A DNA stretch of 64,000 bases from Hymenobacter glacieicola (GCF_014640315.1 NZ_BMGS01000013.1:37118-101117), one strand, 5' to 3'; shown: positions 20,071 to 29,242, counted from the first letter of the stretch. The notes: generated by a model not told the origin, from the sequence alone. Made by a program: numbers and translations.

Positions 20071-21744
20071 ATGCTCGTTGACCTGCGCATCCGAAACTAC
20101 GCCCTGATTGAGCAGCTGCAGCTGCAACCCTCGGCCCTTCTGAATATTATTACCGGCGAAACTGGCGCGGGCAAGTCTATCATGCTCGGGGCCATTGGTC
20201 TCTTGCTCGGCAACCGGGCCGATTCGCGCATGCTCTTCGACACGGAGAAAAAGTGCGTGATTGAAGGCCAGTTCGACATCAGCAGCTACCAGCTGCAGGA
20301 CATCTTCGAAGCCGAAGACCTCGACTACGACACCCAGTGCATTCTGCGCCGCGAGATTAGTCCGGCCGGCAAGTCGCGCGCCTTTGTGAACGACACGCCC
20401 GTGACGCTGGAAACCCTGCGTAACATCGGGGCCAACCTCATGGATATTCACTCCCAGCACGACACGCTCTTGCTCGGGGATGCTGTGTTTCAGCTAAACC
20501 TACTGGATTTATACGCCGGTCTGGTGCCTACCCGCGCTCAGTACAGCAACGCCTACCGCCAGTACCGCAAGCTGGAGGCCGACCTGAAAGCCTTGGAAGA
20601 CCAGGTAGCCCAAGCCAACAAGGAGCTGGACTACCATAGTTTTCTGCTTAGCGAGCTGGAGGATGCCCGCCTCGACAATGAGCAGCAGGACGAGCTGGAG
20701 CAAGAGGTAAAGGAGCTGGAGCACGCCGAGGAAATCAAGTTTAAGCTTACGTCGGCCCTGCAAAGCCTGACGGAAAGCGAGTACTGCGCCACCAGCGGCT
20801 TGAAGGAAGCCGCTACTCTGCTGGGCCAAATTACTGCCTACTCAGAGCAGGCCCGGGAGTTGAAAAACCGCCTTGACAGCTGCCTGATTGAGCTGCATGA
20901 TATTGCCGATGAAATTGAGGTAGTAGAGCGCCGCACCGAAGGCGACCCCGCCCGCATTGACGAGCTGCAGAGCCGCCTGAATGTGCTCTACAACCTGCAG
21001 CGCAAGCACCAAGTCCGCGACGTGGTGGCTCTGCTGGCCGTGCGCTCTGACCTGCGCGACAAGGTAGGCTCCGTGCTCAACCTGGACAAGCAAATCAACC
21101 GCCTCCGCCGCGACGCGGAAGGGGCCCTGGCCACCGTAAAAAAGCAAGCGGGCCGCCTATCGGAAGCGCGCCGCAAGGTATTCCCGAAGTTCGAAAAGGA
21201 GCTGGTAGCCCTGCTGGCTGACCTGGGTATGCCCAACTCGCGCATCGTGGTGCAGCACCAGGAAGGTCCGCCCGCTACCAGCGGCATCGACGTCGTCAGC
21301 ATCCTGTTCACGGCCAACAAAGGCGCTCAGCCCCAAACCCTGAGCAAAGCCGCTTCGGGCGGTGAATTCTCGCGGTTGATGCTGTGCATCAAGTACATGC
21401 TGGCCGATAAGACAGCGCTGCCGACCATTGTATTCGACGAAATTGATACCGGCATCAGCGGGGAAATTGCCGTGAAAGTGGGCCGCATGATGCAACAGAT
21501 GGCCCGCAAGCACCAGCTCATTACCATCAGTCACCTGCCCCAGATGGCCGCCGCCGGCGACGCTCACTATTTCGTGTACAAGGAAGACCGCGCCGACCGC
21601 ACCGTGAGCAATATCCGGGTGCTGAACCTGGAGGAGCGGATTCAGGAAATTGCCCAGATGATTTCGGGCGCCAACCCCAGCCAGCACGCCTACCAGAGTG
21701 CCCGCGAGCTACTGGCCATGCGCGGCGAGGAATTGGTAGGGTAG
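20071..21744 (+). CDS. recN: DNA repair protein RecN
   Basis: 557 residues from the ATG at 20071 (MLVDLRIRNYALIEQ). An in-frame upstream start at 20029 would add residues absent from homologues. SMC-like ATPase that gathers double-strand break ends. The Walker A is GETGAGKS at about residues 29-36; a long coiled-coil with KELEHAEEIK-like heptads fills the middle (about 150-370); the signature ASGGEFSRLMLCIK and Walker B PTIVFDEIDTGISG are in the C-terminal half. A hairpin (19971-19995) sits in the 5' region. Forms the end of the bamD-recN run. Confidence 0.96.
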   Translation: MLVDLRIRNYALIEQLQLQPSALLNIITGETGAGKSIMLGAIGLLLGNRADSRMLFDTEKKCVIEGQFDISSYQLQDIFEAEDLDYDTQCILRREISPAGKSRAFVNDTPVTLETLRNIGANLMDIHSQHDTLLLGDAVFQLNLLDLYAGLVPTRAQYSNAYRQYRKLEADLKALEDQVAQANKELDYHSFLLSELEDARLDNEQQDELEQEVKELEHAEEIKFKLTSALQSLTESEYCATSGLKEAATLLGQITAYSEQARELKNRLDSCLIELHDIADEIEVVERRTEGDPARIDELQSRLNVLYNLQRKHQVRDVVALLAVRSDLRDKVGSVLNLDKQINRLRRDAEGALATVKKQAGRLSEARRKVFPKFEKELVALLADLGMPNSRIVVQHQEGPPATSGIDVVSILFTANKGAQPQTLSKAASGGEFSRLMLCIKYMLADKTALPTIVFDEIDTGISGEIAVKVGRMMQQMARKHQLITISHLPQMAAAGDAHYFVYKEDRADRTVSNIRVLNLEERIQEIAQMISGANPSQHAYQSARELLAMRGEELVG

Positions 21745-21877
21745 CGGCGAAATTGTGACATGGTGAAATTGTGAATTAGTGAATGGCTAACTTGGCAGCC
21801 GCTAAACTGGAGTTTCAAACGGTGCAGTGGAGTCCAATACATCAACGCACCTTTTCACTATCTCACCCTCTCACCAC

Positions 21878-22708
21878 ATGTCTAACAACTTACTCGCTGG
21901 CAAAGTCGGCATCATTTCAGGCGCGCTCAACGAAGATTCCATTGCCTGGAAAGTAGCCCTGAAGGCCCACGCCGAAGGGGCCCGCTTTGTGCTCACCAAC
22001 GCCCCGCTGGCCATGCGCATGGGCGAAATCAACAAGCTTTCGGAGCAGTGCAACGCGCCCATCATCCCGGCCGATGCTACCTCTATGGAGGACCTGGAAA
22101 AGCTGTTCAGCGGTGCCCAGGAGCAGCTGGGTGGCAAGCTTGATTTCGTGTTGCACAGCATTGGCATGAGCGCCAACATCCGCAAGGGCAAGCACTACGG
22201 CGAGCTGAACTACGAGTGGTTTCAGAAGACCCTGGACGTATCAGCCCTGTCGTTCCACAAAATGCTGGCCGTAGCGGAAAAGCAGGACGCCTTGAACGAG
22301 TGGGGCTCGGTAGTAGCGCTGAGCTACATTGCCGCCCAGCGCGCCTTCCTCGACTACACGGATATGTCGCAGGCCAAAGCCGTGCTCGAAAGCATTGCCC
22401 GCAGCTACGGGCAGCGCCTGGGTAAGCTTAAGAAAGTACGCGTAAACACGATTTCTCAGTCGCCGACCAAAACCACGGCCGGCACCGGCATCAGTGGCTT
22501 CGACGCTTTCTACGAGTACGCCAACAAACTGTCGCCCCTGGGCAACGCCCCCGCCGAGGCCTGCGCCGACTACTGCATCAGCCTGTTTTCGGACCTGACC
22601 CGCTACGTGACCATGCAGAACCTCATGCACGACGGCGGCTTCAGCACCACCGGTATTTCGGAGGAAATCGTGGAGGCCATTACCGCCAGCATGTCGCAGA
22701 ACTCGTAA
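21878..22708 (+). CDS. fabI: Enoyl-[acyl-carrier-protein] reductase FabI
   Basis: 276 residues from the ATG at 21878; an earlier start at 21827 is rejected because the family begins just before the nucleotide motif. It performs the last step of type II fatty-acid elongation with NAD(P)H. Seen are the FabI-specific GIISGALNEDSIAWKVA, the SIGMS segment after the Rossmann fold, and the active-site Tyr-x6-Lys in YTDMSQAK. Enzyme of this type is the triclosan target. Cytosolic. Followed 22 nt later by a bidirectional terminator. Confidence 0.96.
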   Translation: MSNNLLAGKVGIISGALNEDSIAWKVALKAHAEGARFVLTNAPLAMRMGEINKLSEQCNAPIIPADATSMEDLEKLFSGAQEQLGGKLDFVLHSIGMSANIRKGKHYGELNYEWFQKTLDVSALSFHKMLAVAEKQDALNEWGSVVALSYIAAQRAFLDYTDMSQAKAVLESIARSYGQRLGKLKKVRVNTISQSPTKTTAGTGISGFDAFYEYANKLSPLGNAPAEACADYCISLFSDLTRYVTMQNLMHDGGFSTTGISEEIVEAITASMSQNS

Positions 22709-22730
22709 GTGTTTATGCCCCATTGCTTAT

Positions 22731-22760
22731 AAAAAGCCCGGCCTGCAGGTCGGGCTTTTT
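22731..22760. terminator. fabI terminator, bidirectional
   Basis: A5-GCCCG ... CGGGC-T6 inverted repeat, 14-bp arms with one G-T pair, followed by more T residues. A classic Rho-independent terminator usable from either side. Confidence 0.85.
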
Positions 22761-23127
22761 TCGTTTTATCCAGCGAATTGCGCTTCAATCTGTAGTTGGT
22801 CGTAATCCAGAATCAACTCATGGAAACGCTCATATAGGTGGCGCAGAAGGAATCAGCATCAGCAGTAGGAAAGGGAGTTTATGCTGTAAATTGAAGCGAA
22901 GGGAGATGTGCCAATCAGCAACTAAGGGACTCGCTACTGATACGCCGGGGTAACATGGCTGCAAGAAATGTGAAAGTGCAGAGGCCATAAAACAAATAAG
23001 TAGGCAAGAAGGCTCACGAAGTACAGCTCTTCTTCCCTAGCTCCTCCATATCCTCCGCCGCGCTAGGCCGTAGGACTAGGCACCATCCGTAGCCGCCACG
23101 TGGCCGCTTGTTCCTACCCTATCTGCC
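22761..23127. other. Gene-free region between fabI and the peroxygenase gene
   Basis: 367 nt with no supportable gene. On the minus strand 22766-22850 encodes a start-less protein-like stretch (LRHLYERFHELILDYDQLQ core) closed by TAA at 22766-22768. It may be the tail of a decayed gene. No promoter element that I can defend was seen. Confidence 0.35.
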
Positions 23128-24459
23128 ATGCCCGAACTTATCCGCGACCCAAGCCTCGACAGCACCCTGGATGTACTGCGCGAAGGCTACCCCTTTTTGT
23201 ATAATCGCAGCCAGCGCTTCGACTCCGACATTTTTCAGATTCAGCTGATGGGCATGAAGGCCATTTGTCTGCACGGAGCCGAAGCCGCCGAGCTGTTCTA
23301 CAACCCTAAGCTTTTTATTCGGAAGGGAGCCATTCCGCGCCGGGTACAGACAACGCTCATGGGCATAGACGCTATTCAGACCCGCGACAACGGGGAGCAC
23401 CGCTGCCGTAAGGAAATGTTTATGTCCTTGATGGAGCCCGCCAGCCGGCAGCGGCTGATGAGTTTGCTGGCCGAGCAATGGCAGCGCTATGCTCACCGCT
23501 GGGAGCAGATGGACAGGGTAGTGCTCTTCCGCGAAGCCCAGGAAATCCTGTGCCGAGCGGCTTGTGCCTGGGCTGGGGTGCCGCTAGAGGAAAAGGAAGT
23601 GCGCCTGCGCGCCCGCGACTTTGGCAACATGGTGGATGGCTTCGGCGGGGTAGGGCCCCGACACTGGCACGGCAAGCAGGCGCGCAGCCGCGGCGAAAAG
23701 TGGATGCGCAGCATTATTCGCGCCATTCGGAAGGGGACACTGCCGGTGCAGGAAGGTACGGCTGCCCACACCGTAGCCTGGTATCGGGATGCAGAAGGCG
23801 AGTTACTGGATGTACAAATGGCCGCCATTGAGCTGATGAATGCCATTCGGCCCATTGTGGCCATTTCTACCTACATCACCTTCGCCGCCCTGGCCCTGCA
23901 CGAGTACCCGCCTTACCGGCAGCTGCTGCGCGACCCCGCCGAGGACTACGCTGAGCTGTTTGTGCAGGAAGTGCGGCGCTATTTTCCGTTCACGCCGTTT
24001 GTGGGCGCGCTGGTGCGCGAGGATTTTACCTGGCACGGCTTCGAGTTTCCGAAAGGCACGATGGTGCTGCTGGATGTGTACGGCACCCTCCGCGACGAAC
24101 GGTGGTGGCAGGACCCCGAGGTGTTCTGGCCCGAGCGGTTCCGGCAGTGGCAAGGAAGCCCCTACGACTTTATTCCGCAGGGAGGCGGCGAGTATCTGAC
24201 GGGCCACCGCTGCGCCGGCGAGTGGATTACCATCGAGGCCATGAAGCAAGCCGTGCTGTTTCTCAACGACGGTATCCGCTACGACGTGCCAGCCCAAGAC
24301 CTCAGTTATGACCTGACGCGCATGCCCACGCTACCCGCCAGCGGCTTCGTGATGACGGAAGTGCGCGCCACCGGCAAAGGTGCCTTGAACCTGCTGCCCA
24401 CGCCCGCGGCCGGCAGTAACGTAGCCGTTGCGGCCGGTTGCCCGTTTCACAAGGGGTAA
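23128..24459 (+). CDS. Cytochrome P450, CYP152-type fatty-acid peroxygenase
   Basis: 443 residues. CYP152 enzymes use H2O2 directly to hydroxylate or decarboxylate fatty acids, with the substrate carboxylate replacing the usual acid-alcohol pair. Evidence is the haem-thiolate Cys362 in GGGEYLTGHRCAGEW, close to the family signature, and Arg241 in AIRPIVAIS, the carboxylate-binding Arg-Pro pair that replaces the normal I-helix threonine. The ERF and E-x-x-R (EVRR) motifs are present. No signal peptide or redox partner gene is adjacent, as expected for a peroxygenase. Whether it is an alpha- or beta-hydroxylase or an OleT-like decarboxylase cannot be read off. Confidence 0.9.
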   Translation: MPELIRDPSLDSTLDVLREGYPFLYNRSQRFDSDIFQIQLMGMKAICLHGAEAAELFYNPKLFIRKGAIPRRVQTTLMGIDAIQTRDNGEHRCRKEMFMSLMEPASRQRLMSLLAEQWQRYAHRWEQMDRVVLFREAQEILCRAACAWAGVPLEEKEVRLRARDFGNMVDGFGGVGPRHWHGKQARSRGEKWMRSIIRAIRKGTLPVQEGTAAHTVAWYRDAEGELLDVQMAAIELMNAIRPIVAISTYITFAALALHEYPPYRQLLRDPAEDYAELFVQEVRRYFPFTPFVGALVREDFTWHGFEFPKGTMVLLDVYGTLRDERWWQDPEVFWPERFRQWQGSPYDFIPQGGGEYLTGHRCAGEWITIEAMKQAVLFLNDGIRYDVPAQDLSYDLTRMPTLPASGFVMTEVRATGKGALNLLPTPAAGSNVAVAAGCPFHKG

Positions 24460-24483
24460 GCAAATGCCTTCAGGTAGTTAGTA

Positions 24484-24526
24484 AAGCCGTCCCAGATCCT
24501 GCCATGTAGCGGACCTGGGGCGGCTT
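24484..24526 (+). terminator. Stem-loop after the peroxygenase gene
   Basis: 16-bp arms 24484-24499 and 24511-24526 with one mismatch and one G-T pair, 25 nt after the stop. No T-tract follows, so termination is plausible but not certain. Confidence 0.5.
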
Positions 24527-24547
24527 ACGTGTTAGGTAGGGTCTGAC

Positions 24548-24570
24548 AACGTTCCCGACAACGTTTGCGC
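24548..24570 (+). promoter_or_regulatory. Conserved operator-like block upstream of pectinesterase 1
   Basis: A 23-nt block containing two AACGTT cores and ending TTTGCGC. It matches 20 of 23 positions at 27043-27065 upstream of the second pectinesterase gene. It lies 72 nt before the ATG at 24643. The half-sites resemble LacI-family operators; the regulator is not in the window. Confidence 0.6.
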
Positions 24571-24642
24571 GGAAATAGCGGGGTGCAAGCAACTGAATCC
24601 AGCGGATTTCCAATAAGTTGCCGCTCTACCCACTTGTGCGCT

Positions 24643-25593
24643 ATGAAATCCGTCCTGCTTTTCTTTCTGCTAGTCTGGCTGACGCTGGGCCGGGCCCTGG
24701 GCTATGATTTTGTGGTGGCGCAGGATGGCAGCGGGCAATTCCGGACGGTGCAGGAAGCCTTCAACGCCGTGCCCGACTTCCGCAAAAAAGTCACTACCAT
24801 CTTCGTTAAAAAAGGGGTGTATAAGGAAAAGCTCATTCTGGCGGGCTCCAAAAACCTAGTGCGCCTGATTGGGGAAGAACGGGAGCAAACCATCCTGACT
24901 TACGACGACTACAACCAGAAGAAAAACATCTTCGGGGAAGAGAAAGGCACCTCGGGCTCCTCCAGCTGCTACCTCTACGGCGCCGACTTTACGGCTGAAA
25001 ACCTGACGTTTCAAAACTCTGCGGGCCCCGTGGGACAGGCCGTGGCCGTGTGGGTGGCCGGCGACAAAGCCCGGTTTAAAAACTGCCGCTTCCTGGGCTT
25101 CCAAGACACGCTTTATACCTACGGCTACGGCAGCCGCCAGTACTACGAGGGCTGCTACATCGAAGGCACCGTGGATTTTATCTTCGGCAGCAGCACGGCC
25201 TGGTTTGAGGGCTGCACGATTTTCTGCAAAACCGGCGGCTTCGTTACGGCCGCTTCTACCCCCGATAGCACCCGTTACGGTTACGTGTTCAACCAGTGCC
25301 GCATTACCGGCAACGCGCCCGCCGGTAGCTTCTACCTCGGCCGGCCCTGGCGGCCCTACGCCAAAACGGTGTTCCTGCGCTGCGAGCTGGGCAAGCAAAT
25401 AAAACCAGAAGGCTGGGACCCTTGGGACAAGGAAAGCAACAAGCAAACTGCCCGCTACGCCGAGTACCAGAGCCGCGGCCCCGGTGCCGCGCCCCGGCAG
25501 CGCGTGGCCTGGGCCCGGCAGCTTTCCGACGCCGAAGCCCAGCACTACACCCTGCAAACCGTGCTACGCGGTTGGGACCCCACCACCGACTAA
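24643..25593 (+). CDS. Pectin methylesterase (carbohydrate esterase family 8)
   Basis: 316 residues from the ATG at 24643. A signal peptide (about 1-20, LTLGRALG) precedes a right-handed beta-helix. CE8 enzymes remove methyl groups from pectin. Diagnostic motifs appear in order: GVYKEKL, GQAVAVWV, GFQDTLY (catalytic Asp), GTVDFIFG (second catalytic Asp) and LGRPWRP (catalytic Arg). It is a paralogue of the gene at 27140, with which it shares an upstream block, and converges on the porin gene with only 12 nt between stops. Exported location is inferred. Confidence 0.94.
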   Translation: MKSVLLFFLLVWLTLGRALGYDFVVAQDGSGQFRTVQEAFNAVPDFRKKVTTIFVKKGVYKEKLILAGSKNLVRLIGEEREQTILTYDDYNQKKNIFGEEKGTSGSSSCYLYGADFTAENLTFQNSAGPVGQAVAVWVAGDKARFKNCRFLGFQDTLYTYGYGSRQYYEGCYIEGTVDFIFGSSTAWFEGCTIFCKTGGFVTAASTPDSTRYGYVFNQCRITGNAPAGSFYLGRPWRPYAKTVFLRCELGKQIKPEGWDPWDKESNKQTARYAEYQSRGPGAAPRQRVAWARQLSDAEAQHYTLQTVLRGWDPTTD

Positions 25594-25605
25594 GCTCCGC
25601 GGGCC

Positions 25606-26814
25606 CTAAAAGTTCAGTTGCGCTTGCAGGCGTAACAGGCCGCCGCGCTGGCGGTTATCGGGCTTCTGGAAATCTTCGAAACGGCGCGAGGAAAGCGTGT
25701 ACATGGTTACCAGCTCGAAGCTGGGGACGGGTTGCCATTCAACCCCCAGCTCGGCCTCCCGAACGTGGTAGCTGCGTGCGTCCCGCTCGTGCTTCTTGCC
25801 CCCGTTGTAGTATTGCAGGCGCAGAAAGGGGTAAAATTGCTGCTGTTGGTAGCGTAGCCGGTAGTTCAGCTGCACGTAACCCCCGTGCAGGCGCTGGGTT
25901 TCAATGCTGTCCGTGCGAGGGTTGAACTCGGGGCCGCGGCCCACATTGTACTCCGTTTGGATGCCGAAGGGCTGGGGGTACAGCACCAAGGTAGCCGCCG
26001 CGCGCTGGTCGGGGTAGCGCAGGTCGGGGCGGTGCTTCACGCCGCTGGAAAGCTGGTCTTTGGCCACCACGTATTCGCCGGTATAGGCTTGCAGGGCTGG
26101 CTCCAGCAGTTGGCCGCCAATGGCCAGCGGATACGTGATGCGCGCTACCACGTGGCGCTGGTTGTTTAGCTCGGGACGGTTGGCGGTTTGCCCGTTGAAT
26201 ACGCCCAGGCCCACAACACCGTAGTCGCCCGACCCTTTCAGGCCCTCCTTTACCAGCTGGCTGAAGCGCTGGCGCACGGCGCTAGGGGCCCAGTACAAAA
26301 AAGCGCCCAAGTCTCGTTCGTTCGAGAGGGCGCTGTTCAGGGCATCGTTCCGGTCCAGGGCAAGTCGGTTCTGGCTCGACTGCATATTCTCGAAGCCAAA
26401 GGGCACCTTGCTCTGTCCTACCCGAACCCGAAACTGGCTGGCTTTATCAAGCCCTAAGTCGAGGTAGGCGTCGCGGAGCTGGGCAAAGTGCAGGGAAGTG
26501 CTGCCACTGGGGGTGCTGGCAAAATCGGGCTGCAGGTAAAAGTACACCCGCTCGTGGAGCTGCCCGTAGAAAATTACCCGAATACGTCGAAACGAAAACC
26601 CGCCATTGTTGCCCCAGGACCGGTCGCACTGTTCACAGGCCAAGTTGGGGTTGGTTTCCAGCAGCCGGTTGTAGCGCGCCTGCAGGTAGCCCCGGATGGC
26701 AAACGTTTCAAACCATTTTTTTGCCCCTGTTTTGGGTTGGGCTACGGAGTCGGTTGATTGACCCTGGGCATACCCCATTGTCAGGAACAACAGGCTGGTT
26801 AACAATTTTTTCAT
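25606..26814 (-). CDS. Outer-membrane porin, OprO/OprP-like family
   Basis: 402 residues. Signal peptide (about 1-19), then a beta-barrel pattern of alternating strands ending in a C-terminal Phe, as BAM substrates do. Features such as GGFSFRRIRVIFYGQLHERVYFYLQPDF and VGQSKVPFGFENMQSS resemble the phosphate-selective porin O/P family. In Bacteroidota such barrels often pass anions or sugars, so phosphate specificity is not assured. It lies between two pectinesterase genes on the opposite strand, which may hint at uptake of pectin breakdown products, but this is inference. Confidence 0.85.
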   Translation of the reverse strand: MKKLLTSLLFLTMGYAQGQSTDSVAQPKTGAKKWFETFAIRGYLQARYNRLLETNPNLACEQCDRSWGNNGGFSFRRIRVIFYGQLHERVYFYLQPDFASTPSGSTSLHFAQLRDAYLDLGLDKASQFRVRVGQSKVPFGFENMQSSQNRLALDRNDALNSALSNERDLGAFLYWAPSAVRQRFSQLVKEGLKGSGDYGVVGLGVFNGQTANRPELNNQRHVVARITYPLAIGGQLLEPALQAYTGEYVVAKDQLSSGVKHRPDLRYPDQRAAATLVLYPQPFGIQTEYNVGRGPEFNPRTDSIETQRLHGGYVQLNYRLRYQQQQFYPFLRLQYYNGGKKHERDARSYHVREAELGVEWQPVPSFELVTMYTLSSRRFEDFQKPDNRQRGGLLRLQAQLNF

Positions 26815-27042
26815 ACAATGATAATGCTAAGGCAAAGTGCGGCATTACGTATTACTTCAATGTGACCAGTGTGTTACGGCAATGTTATCAATAGCCGAAG
26901 TGCCTGAAAGAGCAGAGCCTAAAGCGGTAAGACAGACCATGTCGAAAAATGACTTCCAGTATCAGGTAGCCAAGCGAGAGGCTCCACCGCTGGCTTGGCC
27001 CGACGGTTTCCTCTTACCGTTCACTTAGCCACTCTGCTTGGC

Positions 27043-27065
27043 AACGTTGCCGGCATCGTTTGCGC
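27043..27065 (+). promoter_or_regulatory. Conserved operator-like block upstream of pectinesterase 2
   Basis: Counterpart of 24548-24570, 20 of 23 bases identical, and 74 nt before the ATG at 27140. It overlaps the perfect palindrome GGCAACGTTGCC (27040-27051). The rest of the 325-nt gap between the porin start and this gene (26815-27139) shows nothing else I can name. Confidence 0.6.
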
Positions 27066-27139
27066 AGAAATTCCCGGCGCACGGCAGTAGTAGCTGCCGC
27101 CTGCCCGCGTAAGTTGTCAGCATGTTTACTTGCAAGACA

Positions 27140-28102
27140 ATGAAGCGTCTGCTCCTGACCCTAATTGGCGTTCTGTGGCTGACAGTGGGCCGGGCGGCGG
27201 AGGCGGAGCTAGTGGTAGCTCAGGACGGCAGCGGACAGTTCCGGACGGTACAGCAGGCCATTGATGCAGCACCTGCACAGTCAGGACGGGAGGTAGTAAT
27301 CCGCATCCGCCGGGGTACCTACCGGGAAAAACTGGTAGTGCCGGTAACTAAACCCCACCTTACTTTGCTAGGCGAAGACCGGGACCATACCATTCTGACT
27401 TTTGATGACCACAGCGGCAAGGGGGCCATCAACACTTATACCTCCTACTCGGTGTTGGTGGAAGGAGCTGACTTCACGGCTGAGAACCTCACGTTCCAGA
27501 ATACGGCGGGCCGCACCGCGGGCCAAGCCGTGGCCCTGCACGTCGCCGCCGACCGGTGCACCTTCCGCAATTGCCGCATCCTCGGCGACCAGGACACCCT
27601 GTTTCTGGCCACGGCGCACACTCGCCAGTATTTCCGGCGCTGTTTCATTGAAGGTACTACCGACTTTATTTTCGGTAGCAGCACGGCCGTATTCGATAAC
27701 TGCACCATCCGCAGCAAGAAAAACTCCCACATCACGGCCGCGGCTACGCCACCAGACCAAGCCTACGGCTTCGTGTTCCGGCGCTGCCGGCTCACGGCCG
27801 ACACCACGCTGGCCACCAACGTATCGTTGGGGCGGCCCTGGCAGCCCCACGCCCAGGTTACGTACCTGCGCACGTTCATGGACCGCCACATCCGGCCCAC
27901 CGGCTGGGACAACTGGAAAAAGCCCGAAAGCGAAAAAACGGCCCGCTACGCCGAGTTCCGCTCCACGGGTCCGGGCGCTACGCCAGCTCAGCGGGTAGGG
28001 TGGGCCCGGCAACTGCCGGCGCGGGAGGCGCGGCGCTACACGTTTCGGCACCTCTTCGCGGGGGGCGCCGGGGCGCCGGCCTGGCGCCCATCGCGGCGTT
28101 AG
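27140..28102 (+). CDS. Pectin methylesterase (CE8), second paralogue
   Basis: 320 residues from the ATG at 27140; an ATG six codons upstream is weaker because the signal peptide (about 1-20, LTVGRAAEA) starts here. Same beta-helix and catalytic set as its paralogue: GTYREKL, GQAVALHV, GDQDTLF, GTTDFIFG, LGRPWQP. The C-terminal 15 residues are Gly/Ala/Arg-rich and absent from the first copy. Converges on a small hypothetical gene with 36 nt between stops and no hairpin. Confidence 0.94.
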   Translation: MKRLLLTLIGVLWLTVGRAAEAELVVAQDGSGQFRTVQQAIDAAPAQSGREVVIRIRRGTYREKLVVPVTKPHLTLLGEDRDHTILTFDDHSGKGAINTYTSYSVLVEGADFTAENLTFQNTAGRTAGQAVALHVAADRCTFRNCRILGDQDTLFLATAHTRQYFRRCFIEGTTDFIFGSSTAVFDNCTIRSKKNSHITAAATPPDQAYGFVFRRCRLTADTTLATNVSLGRPWQPHAQVTYLRTFMDRHIRPTGWDNWKKPESEKTARYAEFRSTGPGATPAQRVGWARQLPAREARRYTFRHLFAGGAGAPAWRPSRR

Positions 28103-28138
28103 AACGCTGACGGAACTGCGGTGCGGGGTAGCTGCGGC

Positions 28139-28555
28139 CTAGGCCGGCACGTTGCGGGTGCGTAGCCACTGCTGGGCCGCGGCCAAGTCCTCGAACAAGT
28201 GAATGTCGAGCTGGTCGGCAATGCGGCTCTGCATATTCTCGACGGAAAGCTGCCCAAAAATATCCGGCGACACCACCTGCGCAATGTAGCGCAGACCAGC
28301 ACCCATGATGAGCGGGGTCCAAACCTGCTGAATCCACTCGTTGGCCTCGGTGAAAGTGCCTACCAGCTCGCTGTGGTCGTTGAGCAGGTTGGGGCAGGGC
28401 TCCTCGCGCAGCATGTTCAGGTAGGTCAGGCCCCCGTCCATAATGGTGCCCAGGGTCTGGCGGCCATACCAGCGGGCATGAATCCAGTTCTCGCGTACGT
28501 TCCGCTCTACCGTCAGGTAGGTACTGTCATCTCCCCGACGCAACGAAGTAATCAT
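28139..28555 (-). CDS. Small STAS-like hypothetical protein
   Basis: 138 residues from the ATG at 28555; the upstream frame encodes no sensible N-terminus. The order beta strand (YLTVERNVRENWIHARWYG), helix (GLTYLNMLREEPCPNLLNDHS), then a final helix pair (LFEDLAAAQQWLR) is typical of a STAS/SpoIIAA-like fold that is abundant in Hymenobacter-type genomes. Such proteins are thought to bind small molecules or partner kinases. No catalytic motif. No recognised partner nearby. Confidence 0.65.
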   Translation of the reverse strand: MITSLRRGDDSTYLTVERNVRENWIHARWYGRQTLGTIMDGGLTYLNMLREEPCPNLLNDHSELVGTFTEANEWIQQVWTPLIMGAGLRYIAQVVSPDIFGQLSVENMQSRIADQLDIHLFEDLAAAQQWLRTRNVPA

Positions 28556-28752
28556 GAACAAGTAAGTAAGAAGAAGTAAGGCTGGGTAAATGTCCCTTTG
28601 CCGTGAAGGACGCCGCAAGTAACGGCTTCTTATTGGTATTGTTTTGGGAGCCCGACCGTGTCAACCAGAGAATAACCTTCCGCAGGTGGCCGCGTTGAAA
28701 CGAGCTACTGCCCCCAGCGGGCTTTTTCTGGCTACCACCCTTTCCTACAAAC

Positions 28753-29169
28753 ATGCAGGCGCAACACAACCTCGAAGACGTTTTAAACACGGAACAAAAG
28801 AAGCTGGCTTTCTACCAGAACCTGATTTTGCTGGCTGCCGCCGATGGGCAGCTGGACCAGAATGAAAGCGCGTTCCTGCTGCAAATTGGGCAACGCCTGG
28901 GCCTTACCTCCGAGCAGGTGCAGCCCATTGCCGACAATCTGGGTGTACTCAGCTTTATCGTGCCCGCCGACGGCCTGCAGCGCACCCTGGAGCTACAGAC
29001 CCTGGTGCAGATGATGCTCCAGGACGGGCAGATTGACCCCCGCGAGTACGGCTTGTGCATGGAGTACGCCAACCGCATCGGCTACAGCAAAGAAATCCTC
29101 GATGACATGGTCAACCAGCTGGCCGGCGCCGGGCCCGTAGTCAACCGCAACCCGCCCACGGTCAGCTAA
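28753..29169 (+). CDS. TerB-like (tellurite-resistance superfamily) protein
   Basis: 138 residues. The all-helical TerB fold binds metal ions; the two acidic repeats AAADGQLDQNESAFL and MMLQDGQIDPREYGL each carry the D-G-x-x-x-x-x-E pattern of a divalent metal site. TerB-like single-domain proteins are common outside ter operons, and no terACDEZ genes are near, so tellurite resistance should not be assumed. Cytosolic. The stop is followed by a long hairpin shared with the opposite strand. Confidence 0.8.
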   Translation: MQAQHNLEDVLNTEQKKLAFYQNLILLAAADGQLDQNESAFLLQIGQRLGLTSEQVQPIADNLGVLSFIVPADGLQRTLELQTLVQMMLQDGQIDPREYGLCMEYANRIGYSKEILDDMVNQLAGAGPVVNRNPPTVS

Positions 29170-29203
29170 GGACCTGTTTTGCCTACTATTGGGTAACATG
29201 CAG

Positions 29204-29242
29204 GTAAACGAGCTACTGTTTGCGCAACGGTAGCTCGTTTAC
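29204..29242. terminator. Bidirectional hairpin overlapping the end of the small minus-strand ORF
   Basis: Arms 29204-29220 and 29226-29242 pair with one G-T wobble around a 5-nt loop. It lies 35 nt after the TerB-like gene and covers the last ten codons and stop of the small ORF at 29213-29365. Confidence 0.7.

Noticed and set aside
22723..22953. Plus-strand frame after fabI
   Set aside because: It starts within the terminator region, lacks motifs and its composition is not protein-like.
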